This document shows positions 1 through 10,580 of a DNA stretch of 64,000 nt, one piece after another; positions within the stretch are counted from its first letter, which is position 1, and each line of letters begins with the position of its first letter. Source of the stretch: Corythucha ciliata (taxonomy: Eukaryota > Arthropoda > Insecta > Hemiptera > Tingidae); NCBI GenBank assembly GCA_038030265.1, contig CM075943.1, positions 32,240,001-32,304,000 on the forward strand, written 5' to 3'. The notes beneath the pieces were generated by a model. That model made no database searches. It was not told where the DNA came from and saw only the letters and a list, made by a program, of their open reading frames with translations. The position numbers and the translations under genes were made by a program.

Positions 1-360
1 CATTCATTAAGAATGCCCGCTCGTTTTGCGTGTTGCGCGGGATTCCCGTGCATGTGCCAGGTACATCATTCATACTACTTCTGCTTCCATCTTCCCCGAG
101 CCGTGTACTTCATCGCTATCATCTCTGTGCGACCATGCCCTACAAACAAAACAAAAAAACAAACAAATAACAAAAAAAACCTCTATACCTCGTTCTCGTT
201 ATCCTCTTGACAACATATTTTATTATCCCGATTGCAATAAATCAGAGTGAAAGAGATACGCCATACGGCCGGGGGGGGGGGGAGAGAAAGTTTTTCTCCC
301 TGATAATTAAAGGAAGATGTTGCCTTATTTCTTTAATTAAATAAATTAAATAAAAAATAT
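1..360. other. No gene seen; AT-rich flank with a G12 tract
   Basis: Two short open frames overlap here in different frames, but neither resembles a known family nor has coding-like composition. A run of 12 G lies at 271-282 and AT-rich low-complexity sequence follows at about 305-360. Nothing else is supported. Confidence 0.6.
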
Positions 361-530
361 TTCACTCCGGAAGGCCCTCACGATTCGAGTTTAGAGGAAA
401 AATTGACTCACCGGCGTGTTCCAATCTGCAACATGAAATACTAATAGTCCAACATGCTCCCCCGTCACGGGAGTCCCGTGGCGTAATTGGGAGCGTGTTG
501 GACTATTATTCTAGAGGTTGATGACCCAAG
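361..530. repeat. Diverged SINE, two tRNA-like heads in head-to-head orientation
   Basis: The left part (about 361-461) aligns, on the minus strand, with the SINE copies at 3.6 and 41.7 kb, including the cacgattcgagttt tail block and the tRNA-like head. The right part (about 470-525) is a plus-strand copy of the same head, recognisable from gtggcgtaattgg and gtgttggacta. The two heads meet as a hairpin with 17-bp arms at 445-461 and 489-505. It could be two insertions or one inverted duplication. Both halves are clearly more diverged than the other SINE copies. Confidence 0.55.
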
Positions 531-538
531 ACTGGAAT

Positions 539-600
539 CAGTGGCTTAGCCAGGCGATGCTCGGGGCGGTTGTAATGGAGGTAGCCTCTGCCCCCTCCAA
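539..600 (+). repeat. Possible hAT-type terminal fragment
   Basis: CAGTGGCTTAGCCAGG at 539-554 resembles the CAGNGGCGTAGCCAGG terminus common to many animal hAT elements and seen at the inner element of 5092-6524. No partner terminus or target duplication was found, so this is at best a truncated end. Confidence 0.3.
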
Positions 601-639
601 AAAATTTTGTTTATTTTAAAAATACCCAGAAAGCCTCAT

Positions 640-1441
640 TTGAACGGGTTAAATTGAGGATCTGCCCAGACGACTTCGAATTATGACGTACGGCAGGATC
701 TCCTCTTAACTCGAGTCCGTGACCGTGGAATTATTTTTGGTTGTAGCATAGGAATAGTGACGGGTAACTTGGTACGGAGATTCCTACTATAAAGCAACTG
801 GGAGGGAGAAAAACCACCAAGTGACATAAGAGGGGTGGAGCGGTAGGCTAGGAGGTCTGAGGAGATGTCTTCACCTTTTTAAAGGTGATTTTTGGCGATA
901 GAAACAGATTTTTCTGCTAGACCATTACTACGAGGGAAGTTGGTACTTGACGTTATAACCGTAATCCCCCAAGATTCACAAAACTCTTAAATTCAAATGA
1001 AGAAAAGGGATTGTTGTCACACCTAATGATCTGAGGGATTCCATGACATGAGTAAACTGTCTTTAGAGCTTTAATTACTGCAGAAGCTGTTTTCGAGCTG
1101 AGAAGGATAACTTCCAACCAACGGGAATAATAATCCATCATAACCAAGAATGGCGCCCCATTAAAGTCGAATATATCAGTGGCCACCTTCTGAAACGGAT
1201 ATGACCGAAGGGCAGAATTTAGAAGGGGTTCTTTCACTTCTCGATGTCTGAAAGTATTATAAACACAGCAACGAGCAACATAGTTTTCAATTTCAGTGGA
1301 CATTTTTGGCCAGTAGAGCACAGACTTGATTCGAGAAACAGTTTTGTTGATATCTAAGTGAGGCTCATGAGCAGTTTTCAACACGTAAGAGCGCAGGCTA
1401 TTCGGGACGACGACTCTATCCTGAAAAAAAGAGTAACCCAT
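640..1441 (-). pseudogene. Gypsy integrase, frameshifted
   Basis: The upstream part (953-1441) holds the N-terminal zinc-binding region with HEPH and YWPKMSTEIENY. The usual paired cysteines are reduced to CCVYN, so the second zinc cysteine appears lost. The catalytic core follows: ATDIFDF carries the first Asp, RCDNNPF the second, and EFKSF the Glu, so the DDE triad is still visible. After a frameshift near 960 the frame continues as FPRSNGLAEKSV and then, past a stop at 879-881, AYRSTPL and SPSQLLYSRNLRTKLP, which are standard gypsy integrase blocks. Similarity fades near 640. Confidence 0.85.
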
Positions 1442-2024
1442 CTTTCACTAATAACTCATCTTTTATTTTAAAGTAGTGTGATAGCTCCGAGTTGCTTGGC
1501 TTAGTTAGTGGCCAACCATCGTGAACAAAGTTAAGGAATTTACTTAAAATGGGGTCGTCTTTAGTTTCAACCTGAAAAGATGCAATTATCTTTTGGCTCA
1601 TAGGAAGATAATCACTCAGCGCAACGCTGAGCGCAGTGTCAGTGAAGTCAAACTCATCAGCGGCAGACTCTGATGGCGATGTTTCCAAACGAGAAAGAAA
1701 ATCAGCTACATACATTTTATTGCCGGGAAGATATTGAACATCCAGGTCATATTTTAATAACCGAAGCTGCATCCGTTGTATCCGGGCGGTATTTTTGAAT
1801 ATATCTTTTCTAACAATGCTTACAAGGGGACGGTGATCCGTCTGAACGACAACATGATGGCCATAAATGAATTGGTGGAATTTGTTGACACTATAGCAAA
1901 TAACCAGCAACTATTTTTCGACCATGGAGTATGACTTTTCTGTAGAAGTTAGCGAACGGGGTGCGAAGAAGACCGGCTTATTATTTTGAAGAAGACAGGA
2001 ACCCAGGGCGTCTTTGCTTCCGTC
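1416..2024 (-). pseudogene. Gypsy RNase H and linker, with in-frame stops
   Basis: Directly downstream of the RT connection domain and in the same frame, the minus strand reads a DGSKDALGSCLL block, which is the RNase H catalytic start, then SLTSTEKSYS, then VVQTDHRPLVSI and YLPGNKMYVADFLSR. These are the normal RNase H blocks of gypsy elements. Stop codons interrupt the frame just before DGS and again before LLVICYS. The linker to the integrase ends in a frameshift at an A-rich tract near 1441. Confidence 0.82.
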
Positions 2025-2480
2025 TCACTGAATTACTACTTGGGCAGTTTGGTTAAAACGTTTCAGAGTTGGAGCACTGGATATGAGATTTTTAATAATG
2101 GCGAGCGCTTTGGCATGCGAATCATCCCAGGTCCATTTTGCGTCTTTACTCAAAAGAATTCGAAGGGGAGATGTGCAAGATGCTAAATTAGGAATAAACT
2201 TTTGTAAAAAATTAACCATGCCCATGAATCGTTGGAGTTCTATAACTGTTTTAGGAGGCTTCATGTTATTTATGACTTCAACTTTTTTTGGATCACAGCG
2301 GACACCTTCAAGCGAGAAGATGAGACCCAAATATCTCACTTCACGAACCTTGCACTGAATTTTATTTTTATTGAATTTAACGTTGTATTTCTTAGCCTTT
2401 TCGAGAAGATTACGCACTATAGCGTCATGTTCAACATCAGAATTAGCTGAGACGATTATATCATAAAAAAAAAAAAACAT
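2025..2480 (-). pseudogene. Gypsy reverse transcriptase, thumb and connection part
   Basis: This frame carries YDIIVSA, the remains of the YxDD active-site block, followed by VRYLGLIFSLEGV, LQRFMGMVNFLQKFIP and WTWDDSHAKAL, all standard for gypsy RT. It is offset by one base from the upstream RT segment. The offset lies in a homopolymer (T run on the coding strand, complement of about 2465-2477) that has replaced the usual residues before the active site with a run of Phe. Confidence 0.87.
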
Positions 2481-2990
2481 TCACACCAGTTATGCCACCA
2501 AATATCTTCATGTTTTCTCTTTTGAAAACCTCAGGACTGCTAGCTAAGCCAAAAGGAAGTCTCTTAAAGCGATACCTGCCAAACGGCGCATTGAACGTGC
2601 AAAGCCGACTTGAGGATTCGTCTAAACAGATTTGGAAAAAACCATCCTTCATATCAAACACAGAAAAAACTGATTTTCCAGATAGGCTGGCTGTCATGTC
2701 TTCTATCGACGGGATAGCAAAATGCTCACGTTTCACATACTTATTTAATGTGACAGGGTTTAGACACAAGCGCAAAGAACCATCTTTTTTCTCGACAATA
2801 ACTAGGTCGTTTACCCTATCGGTAGGCTCAGTGACTTTAGCAACTATTTCTGATTGATGAATTGCTTCAGAATCGATTTGGATTTTATATTGAAAAGGAA
2901 GTTTCCCCACGCCCTCAAATATGTCTTTATGTTTATTAAGGAAATCTCAAAATTCTGAGAAAGTAGGAGGGGATAAAGAAGAAGAATTTC
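2461..2990 (-). pseudogene. Gypsy reverse transcriptase, fingers and palm part
   Basis: The frame from 2910 shows LVIVEKKDGSLRLCLNP, then FSVFDMKDGFFQ with the first catalytic Asp, then CTFNAPFGRYRFKRLPFGLA, the hallmark RT blocks. Upstream, in another frame, HKDIFEGVGKLPFQYKI extends the homology to about 2990, which is the junction between protease and RT in intact elements. The frame runs into the Phe-coding T tract at its 3' end. The product would be a non-functional RT fragment. Confidence 0.87.
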
Positions 2991-3589
2991 AATCGGAGTT
3001 CCACTTCGGCTCCTGTTAGCGTCCTTTTCGCTTCCCGTTTTCTCGGCTGGTCCTCGTCCGGATTGTCCCGGGGTGTCCTGGGTGGTCCAGTGGTCGTCAC
3101 TCTTCGACTGCAGCCGTCCGTCGTCCGAATGCATATTTTTTAGGGGTGAGTCGGAATGTATCAACCTGATACTTTGTCACTGATACTTTCAAGTATCAAG
3201 GCGTATCAATTGATACTGGCCGAAAGGAACTGATACTTTTGTATCAACCTAACCAAAAGACCGAGGAGCCTCCTCGTCACACTTCCACCAATTCCGTAGT
3301 TGAGTAGGGGGAAGTAGGGAGTTGAATTGAAACTTTTTCACTCCATCACCTCACATCGATGCTTGCAGCCTCTATCGGAACAAGGGAAAACTAGTAAACT
3401 GATACTTTTTAACCAATAGGAACGTGAGTTGGGACTTGGGACAAAAAGTATCAACATCGGTCTCTTCTACATTGATACTCGTTGATACGACTCGGGAAAT
3501 GGCACAAGTATCAACTTGAATATCAGTTTCAGTATCAATATAGGACGGTAGGATGTGAAAACGTTATTATTTCTAATTAATAAATTAAT

Positions 3590-3752
3590 TAGACTGATAT
3601 TATCCGGACGACGATGGAAGGGCATAGCCCAACACGATTCGAGTTTCGAGAAAAAATGGCTCCCCGGCGGGATTTGAACCCGCAACCTCTGGATTACCAG
3701 TCCAGCACGCTGCCATTTGCGCCACGGAGACGCCTATGGGAGTCGTACTCGA
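3590..3752 (-). repeat. tRNA-Thr-like SINE
   Basis: On the minus strand this begins with a tRNA-like head (3659-3731), then a short run of T, then a conserved tail containing cgaatcgtgttgggctat and ccttccatcgtcgtccgg, and ends in a TAATT-rich tail. The same head-tail order is seen at 41729-41890 and, on the plus strand, at 3935-4092, which defines a family. The 5' boundary near gagtacgactccc is shared by copies; the flanks beyond differ. Confidence 0.8.
3659..3731 (-). tRNA. tRNA-Thr(GGT)-like head of a SINE, probably not a true gene
   Basis: The minus strand folds into a good cloverleaf: acceptor GTCTCCG with CGGGGAG (6 of 7 pairs, one wobble), D stem, anticodon stem CTGGA/TCCAG with loop CTGGTAA giving anticodon GGT, and T arm GCGGG-TTCAAAT-CCCGC. 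It is followed by CA and six T, a polymerase III terminator. Because related heads with the same downstream tail occur at two further loci, a SINE copy is more likely than a functional tRNA gene, although a tRNA scan might report it. Confidence 0.4.
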
Positions 3753-3934
3753 CTCGTCGTCGAGAAACAATGGACCTGGGTGGGGTTCGGCTTAGCTTAT
3801 CCCTATATACCGTCCTATATTGATACTGAAACTGATATTCAAGTTGATACTTGTGCCATTTCCCGAGTCGTATCAACGAGTATCAATGTAGAAGAGACCG
3901 AGATGTCCGTACCCTTTAAATAGCCAAACCGGCT

Positions 3935-4092
3935 TTTCCTCGCAGTACGACTGCCAAGGGCGTCACCGTAGCGCCGCAATTGACCGAGTGCTGGCCTAGA
4001 AATCCTGAGGTTGCGGGTTCAGATCCTGCCGAGGATCCTATTTTTTCTAGAAACTCGAATCGTGTTGGGCTACGCTCTTCCTTCGTCTTGTT
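3935..4092 (+). repeat. tRNA-derived SINE, plus-strand copy
   Basis: The head at about 3962-4037 matches the family (gtgctggcctagaaatcctgag, then ggttgcgggttcagatcc read as the B box region), followed by T-rich sequence and the tail gaatcgtgttgggctacgc. The anticodon region has decayed, and the tail stops after ccttcgtc. Confidence 0.75.
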
Positions 4093-4825
4093 TATTGGCT
4101 TGTCCTTTTCTGAAACAAGAGGATGAGGTAAATAGTATACATCTAAAGAATGGGAGGAGCGAGTGCCCCATTTGCACCCCCCTCCTTTTTTTTATCCACT
4201 AATACTTGCCGTTTGGCTAATGTTTTGCGAAAGAGAATGAATTCATTTAATTTATTTATATTTTCTTCATGTTTCACTTTCTTTTTACGACGGAAATTTA
4301 TTCTTATTTCTCTAAAAAAAAAAAACAAAAACCAAACAAACAAAAAAACAGAGTACGTTGCCTATTAGGTGAGCGAAATGATGCTGCGTGCGGCATAGTG
4401 TGTGACTATTAAATTTTACATCTTTTAACCACCTTGACTTTTGAATGTCACAGTCGTTTCCGAAATAATATATTCCTTGTAATAACGAGCGATAAAATTT
4501 AAAATTAAGTAGGAATTAAAAAGTCCCTCATTCTCTGATTCTAGAAGAGGCGGTCATAAAAACACTTTTTAAACTATCTTTATGGGCTGAAACGAAGAAT
4601 TTTTAAGTTCCTGACAATTAAAAAATCAAACTGCGATTCAAAATGTCGAAGAATTAATTAATAGTCGAATCGCTCGCATGACCGTAAAAAATGTAATTTC
4701 CCGGTCTCACATAGAATCATCGGAGAGATTTATACTAAGTGTGAGTCAATAAAGAACCACAAAACTCAAATTTAGTGGATACTCAAGTTTAGTCGATATC
4801 GATGTGGCCGAAGTTGTGCGGTTCA
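4093..4825. other. No gene seen
   Basis: AT-rich sequence with several A and T runs (for example 4187-4196 and 4313-4325). Nothing was recognised on either strand. Confidence 0.5.
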
Positions 4826-5091
4826 ATCATTTACAGAGCCGTCTTTACTTAAGTTGGGGCCCTGGGCCCGACATAGCATGGGGCCCCCTCTGTGAGGGGG
4901 GAGGCTTTCTTGACCACGTTTGTTCCCATGGTTTCAAAAGTAACTACTTTGAGTAAACATCACTGTGATGTTCAGGTAAAGAGGTACCTGTAAGGTTTTT
5001 AACGTCAAATTTCTAATTTTTAAAAATATCATTATAAAATTCGGCCACTTACTGCCTGGCCAAGCCTTTTTTTTTAATTTTAGCCGTGAAC

Positions 5092-6524
5092 CATGGGCGT
5101 AGCCAGAGGGGGCCGAGATGACCAGTTGACCTTCACTGGATTCGAAGTTGAAGTCGTAGTGGAGCAGCAGCGCACCCCTGAATAATACCATCTAAAAGTA
5201 AAAATCATACAAACGGTCACGACCGATTTCGTGGGGTTCCCTAATTTACAAGATGTTTCAAAAGATTTTTCTCGCAAAATAATAATAATAAATACAATTT
5301 TGCTGGACTGGCTCAAGGTCTGGCTCACTAAGAAATCAATTTCTGGGATTTCGCACTCTAAAATCAAAATTCGTGTATTTTTCTCGCCAAAAAGACATTT
5401 TCGTGGATGTGACTCACTATAAAATCATGTCACTTAACAAACAAAACAATTCTGCCAGTTTTTGTAGCTGAGAAACCAATTTCGCGGGTTGGCTTCATTT
5501 AAAGAGACCAATTTCGCTCACTGAAAACCCATTTTTACAAATGTGACTCGTCACTAAAAAAGAACAATTTCGCGGTTTTTTGCCTAAAAGTCGTGTTGCA
5601 AAAAACCGATTTCGCGTCTGTTTGTTGCTGCAAACCCAATTTCACGGGTTGACTATAATTCAAAACCAAATTTTGTGTACTGTTCTCACCATAAGAACAT
5701 TTTTGCATGCCTGGATCAAGAAAAATTGTTGTGGATTTCTTATTTTGCGGGGTTGTCTGATTCAAAACCACATTTACGTGGTTTTAGCACACAAATTCGG
5801 GTTCGCACTAAAACGCAAATTTCATGGAGTTTGCATGTCGCTATTGAACCAATTTTGCGGACTTTTGCGGTCTAAAGCGATAATTTCGTGGGGTTTTCTC
5901 GCTGAAGAACTAAACCCGAAATTTCGTGGGTTTTGGACTTGCTGCAAACCAAATTTCGTAAGTGTTAGGTTTCCGCTGAAACCCCAATTTCGAGGGCTTG
6001 GCTCATCTAATTCACAGATTTGGCTCATGCCCTACAAAAACTATTTTGTTAAATTCAAAAGCCCGTATCAAGCCCAAGATCCACCAAAATATCAATGTCA
6101 TGAGCGCCTTCAGTACCAGACTTCCTGCGATCTTCTCAGAAAAGCTGTCATTTCCCAAGATCGTGAACTTCGCGCTTGTTCAAGATTCGGCAGTTTACGC
6201 TGGGCTGCCAGTTCCTGACAGGGACCACTTCGTCTCTATAACGGAGGAGTCGAAGAGTCCAATTTGGCGGATTACCGCGTAGTTACCATCCTAGGAGAAG
6301 AAAATTCCAAGTTTAGTTTCCCAAGAATATCACTGACTGGGCGGAAAATTGGCAGTTATTGAACGAAACCCCCTTAATAGAATGCAATAACGAGATGTTT
6401 TGACGTCTAACAACCCTTTAACTGTGCTAATTCAGTTTTGTGGGGTCGAATAGTCGATTTCTCGCGCCGGGCACATCTCACGTAAAGCTGCCCACCCCTA
6501 GATCAAAGACTGGCTACGTCCCTG
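5092..6524. mobile_element. Non-autonomous hAT-like element nested in the outer hAT
   Basis: The left end CATGGGCGTAGCCAG and the right end, read inward, CAGGGACGTAGCCAG agree at 13 of 15 positions and match the common animal hAT terminus. The flanking 8-mers ccgtgaac (5084-5091) and cagtgaac (6525-6532) agree at 7 of 8, as expected for an aged 8-bp target duplication. No transposase is present; about 840 bp of the interior is a degenerate tandem array. Confidence 0.78.
5225..6065 (+). repeat. Degenerate tandem array, type beta (TTTCGCGGG unit)
   Basis: About 20 imperfect copies of a unit of roughly 40 bp built around AATTTCGCGGGTTTGGCTC, then a short A-rich stretch with AAACC. Units vary greatly in length and sequence. 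The 212-codon open frame at 5580-6218 is a by-product of this repeat and has no recognisable domain. The same unit occurs in reverse orientation at 29.9, 33.6 and 40.6 kb. Confidence 0.8.
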
Positions 6525-6532
6525 CAGTGAAC

Positions 6533-7065
6533 TAACGATTTTTCCACTTTTAGCCAAAAAAATTAGCGTTTTTTCTCAATTTTGTGGCTGAATTGGCGTT
6601 TTCTCAATTTCACCACAGAATGAGCGCTTTTTACACATTTTAGTCGACAATATGAGTTTTATCGATTCTAGTCGCATGAATTAGCAATTTCTTTCACATT
6701 ATCCGTGAATTTCAGCGCTTTATATAATTTTAAACCGTGAATGTACTCAATTTTGGTGATGAGTGAGCTCTTTTTCTTCATTGTAGCCGCAAATTAGCGA
6801 TTTGCCTCGTTTTAGCCGCGAAGTTGCCCCAGGAAACAGTACATTTCCGTTTTTTTTTTTTTTTTTTTTTTAATTTGAGCTAAGATTTAGCGATATTTCT
6901 TAATTTTATCCACGAATTAACGTTTTTCTAAATTTCATATCCGCCAATTCGTATTGCTCATTGTAGCTCGAATCAGCGTTTTTTTCTCAATTTCAGACAC
7001 AAAGCAGCGCTTTTTCTCATTTTAACCGAAAATCTGGGTTTATCCCTAGCTAGGCCGCGAATTAG
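6533..7065 (+). repeat. Degenerate tandem array, type alpha (GAATTAGCG unit)
   Basis: Roughly 17 imperfect copies of a unit near 30 bp centred on TTTTAGCCGCGAATTAGCG followed by a T-rich run and CTCAA. A long T tract interrupts it at about 6850-6871. It lies in the outer hAT-like element, to the right of the inner one. Confidence 0.8.
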
Positions 7066-7308
7066 CCTCCCCCCCCCCCACGCCCAATTACTTTGAACCC
7101 CCCTCGACCCTTCGTCATTGCGCTCCTGGGCTCCAAATAAAAAACAAAACATTTGGGCTCACAAAAAATTATGTTTTATCTAACGTTTGATCAACGTTGG
7201 TCACCTATCGATTGAAGATGATAATCTTTCTTCTCATATTGGAACAAAAATATGAAGAATCCGGGGCCCCCTGTCGGGCCCCCGCCTAAAGACGGCACTG
7301 ATCATTTA

Positions 7309-9110
7309 TCGTCAACCTTAAAACATGGCAAATCAACAGCCTGCAGTAAATGTTTGATAGCATGAATGCTGTACTCTCGCCCCATCTCGAAACCACCTGA
7401 GGTTTCAGGGTAAATTGATTAGGAGGACTCAATTAGGTGATAATTAGCGAGAGAAGAGAGAGACCCCATCATGCCAAACGGTTGACGGGTTAATCTTCTC
7501 AAGTCGATGCACCCCTTTTGTCATCTACTTAGCTAACTTCTCATTAAATACCCTGAATAACCCCAGTAGAAAACTAATTACACTGTCGGCCCGTCACGTC
7601 AAGGAGACACACAATGCGGGTAGAAATAATAATGCAAGTCGGAGCAGAAACTTTGAAGCTGAACATAAAGCCATGTTCTGCATGTTCTGTTTTACCTTCC
7701 TATTCTTTCATTGTATTTCTCAAAACGAAAATTTCCTGATACCGTCATTGAATATAAACCTGCTGTATTAATAAAACCACTTTGAAGGATGCATCGTGAG
7801 CAGTTGCATGCGGTCATGCGGTGTTGTTTTTCGCCCCCTCCTCTCCCGGACCGTAAAAATCACCCTCAGAACACGACTCGACCTTCAATTCACTACCAAA
7901 TCACGTAATAGCATTATACTATAATCGAAGGGGGGAAAAAAGCGTAGCGAAGATGACTTTTCCCATTTTTTCCTATCTTTTTGTCGCTCATGACCGCAAA
8001 ATTGAAAATGGCTTACTCCGCTTCTAGGCGTGAAAGAATAAAAAAAAAAGAAAAAAATGTTTTGAAGCACGCTGGTGAAGTGAAGGAGGAGGATACAACA
8101 AAAAACGTTGTACATGTTGTGATTTAGAGTACAGTGGCAGGAGGGCCGCTCGGTTTCATTCAGTACCATGCACGAAGAACGACTCAGATTAGACGTATTG
8201 GGACTGCTCGTGGAGTTAAAATTAGTTTTTTGTACTACTTACAACGAAAGAGCTTCTTTCCGCACCTATAGAACCCATTCGAAAGTGGCATTTTTTCGAG
8301 CCGTTACGATATGAAAACTTTGGCCTAGGTTTAGCCGTCAGAACGTTTGGTCGAACAAAATAGAAGTAACAATTGTACGCGAAGTCAAAAACGGTATAGG
8401 AGCCAGATAATAACTCCCATTAAATTTCATGAAAACTTGTGATTAACCAGCACTCAAAATATGGTCTGGCTTTCAAAAAGTAACGTCTAAAATTTAAAAG
8501 CGATGGATCGATAAAGTTGCTATACGGTTTGGAAACTGGAAAGCATCTCTTTTGCTCCAAATCTATCTCCTCCCGCAAGATTTTAGTGTGATTAGCTTGC
8601 GTGACATCTCAAAATGACCCCAAACTGAATTCCCTATCGATGAACTGGCCATTTTGTTAAAAAATCCAATTTTTAATTTTTTATTAATTTTTTAAAAAAT
8701 GGACGCGGATGAAATTGGAAGCGTTTAGTCTTGATCGGTTTGAGTTTTAGCGAGTACCTATCTTATAGGTCAAAATTTCGCCTTCGTTTCGTACACTGAC
8801 CCCGTAGAAATTTTCAACTTGACAGTAATAATTGAAGAGAGCACTAAGCGTGGAAATTCTTTATTCGTCGTCCCGTTGGACGTCTTTGTTAATAATACTG
8901 ACGTCGGATGAATAATGAGAAATGAATAAGCTGCTGATCTGTCCAGCAATACGGAATTTTCGTAAATTCAATATAGGCCAAGGTAGAGACGATATAAGAC
9001 CACGTAACAAGAAAAACGTGTTTCATGTTGTAATTAATTGAACCTAAAATTGAAGAAACATGAGGATGTATTGTAGGGTTATCCACAAAATTTGAAAACA
9101 CGAGTATGCC
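7309..9110. other. No gene seen
   Basis: Ordinary-looking AT-rich unique sequence. The 94-codon frame at 7885-8169 (minus) is low in complexity and not recognised. No inverted or tandem repeats stood out. Confidence 0.5.
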
Positions 9111-9114
9111 GTTT

Positions 9115-9735
9115 TGAGGGTGTGGATTTTGGCCGATGTTCAGGTCCCCCCTCCATTAATTCCACAGTTTAAGGCAAATTTTCAGAATTCTGGCCATTTC
9201 TCTGTTTTTGGGCTAATTCCCAGCTTCGTGGCTAATTTCCAGCTTTTTTTTGGTCGATGGCCAGCTTATTCGGCTAATTCCCAGATTTTCCCTCTCATTC
9301 CCCGGGTTTTTGGCTAATTCCCAGGCTTTTTGCTAATTACAAGCGTTTTTTAGCTAATACCCAGCTTTTTGGCTCATTGCCGGCTTTGGTTTTGGCTGAT
9401 TGCCAGCTATTTATCGGACTCTCAGTTTGTTTTTGGCTAATTCTAAGCCAAACTCAGAGTTTGAGAGGCTGATTCAGAGTTTTTTGGCTAATTTCCGGAT
9501 TTTTGGCTAATTTCATTCTTTCTGGCTGACTCATTATTACATAATTCCCACATTTTTGGGCAATGTTCAGCTTTTTTTGGCGAACGCCAAGCTCGTTTTG
9601 CTAATTATCAGCTATTTGGAAGATTTCCAGCCTTTCGGCTGATTTCCGGTTCTCTGGTTGATTCCCAGCTTTTTTGGTTAATTTTCGGGTTTTTTTGCCA
9701 GTGCTCAGCAGTCAGTTTCTTTGCGAAATCCCAGC
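9115..9735 (+). repeat. Degenerate tandem array, type gamma (TTTGGCTAATTCCCAGC unit)
   Basis: About 25 imperfect copies of a unit of 20-25 bp with the core TTTGGCTAATTCCCAGCTTT. It passes directly into a type-alpha array at about 9735, so the two may share an origin. Confidence 0.75.
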
Positions 9736-10290
9736 TTTTTTTAGCCACGAATTAAGTAATTTCCCCAATTTTTGGTACCAATAAGCAATTTTCCTCCCTT
9801 TTTAGCCGCAAAATTGTCTCCAGAAACCACGAATTGGCTTCTTTTTCTTAATTTCAGCTATGGATGTGAGCCTCGGCCCTCGGTGAATCAGTGCTTTTTC
9901 TCTTTCATTATGAATTAATACTCTTTCGTGATAAGACGCTAATTAGCTTTTTATTAATTTTAGCCGCTAATTGGCGCTTATTCACGATTTTAGCCTCGAA
10001 TTATCGTTGTTTCTATTTTAGCCGTTTTAGCCACGAATTAGCGTTAATCATTTTTCTCAAGTGGAGTCATGAATTAGCGCTTTTTATTAATTTTAGCTGT
10101 GAATGAGTACTTTTTTTCAGTCGCTAATTAGCGTTTGATAAAAATTTGCCACTAATTGACTTATACTTTCAGCGTTTTACTTTAGCTTTTATTTTGACTT
10201 TCAGCACTTTATAAGCGTTTTTTCTCGATTTCAGTTGCGAATGAGCGTTTTTCCCTTATCATATCTGCCGAGTAACGTTGACGGACTGTA
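9735..10290 (+). repeat. Degenerate tandem array, type alpha
   Basis: Imperfect copies of the unit around TTTTAGCCGCGAATTAGCG continue from the type-gamma array, and become sparse after about 10250. Confidence 0.75.
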
Positions 10291-10580
10291 TGAGATGAGG
10301 CTCTGTGAATTTCGATAAGTTTCACGGTCAAAAAGCTACTTTTTACCGTCATTTATCGATTCTTTGATTTTTTTTAACTCAATTTTTTATAATTAGCCAA
10401 ACATATCCGTCTCTGGAGCATTTTGCAGGTTTTTCCTCGAATGGTTTGTCCTGTAGTGGTGTGGGGGCGGGAATAATAGTCAGTTTCTGCGTGACTCAGT
10501 TCATTGGCAAATATTGTGGAGAGACAACAACATGTACCACCTGGACGGCAATAATTGACTCCAACAAAAGAAGTGAAGGG

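Larger units (their letters stand above)
640..2990 (-). mobile_element. Decayed Ty3/gypsy LTR retrotransposon, pol region
   Basis: Read on the minus strand, the order is reverse transcriptase, RNase H, integrase, which is the Ty3/gypsy order. The frame is broken by at least three frameshifts (near 2470, 1441 and 960) and by in-frame stops in RNase H and late integrase. No LTRs, gag or protease were recognised on either side, so both ends are missing or decayed. The phrasing of the RT and integrase blocks resembles the K02A2.6-like gypsy proteins widespread in invertebrates (established family knowledge; lineage not tested). The element cannot be active. Confidence 0.88.
3458..3900. repeat. 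Perfect 93-bp inverted repeat enclosing a SINE
   Basis: The arm 3458-3550 is an exact reverse complement of 3808-3900 over 93 bp by eye. The 257-bp spacer contains the minus-strand SINE. Homology stops abruptly on both outer sides. Perfect identity beside much older repeats points to a recent origin or to gene conversion between the arms. Confidence 0.85.
3155..3905. repeat. Region dense in GTATCA/TGATAC motifs
   Basis: The hexamer GTATCA or its complement TGATAC occurs about 20 times, in both orientations, between roughly 3157 and 3890, almost always with a flanking A or T. The SINE at 3590-3752 interrupts the series. The spacing is irregular, so it is not a simple tandem repeat. It resembles the subterminal motif arrays of some DNA transposons, but no element ends were found. 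Confidence 0.6.
4834..7300. mobile_element. Non-autonomous hAT-like element (outer of a nested pair)
   Basis: The termini are CAGAGCCGTCTTTA at the left and, read inward from the right, CAGTGCCGTCTTTA; both continue into a GGGCCCGACA-containing segment. The element is flanked by a perfect 8-bp target duplication, atcattta, at 4826-4833 and 7301-7308. CAG-starting ends with an 8-bp duplication are diagnostic of hAT. There is no transposase frame. The interior holds a second hAT-like insertion (5092-6524) and a degenerate tandem array (6533-7065). Confidence 0.85.

Noticed and set aside
5580..6218. 212-codon open frame on the plus strand
   Set aside because: It lies within the type-beta tandem array; its length follows from repeat units lacking stops in one frame, and it has no domain.
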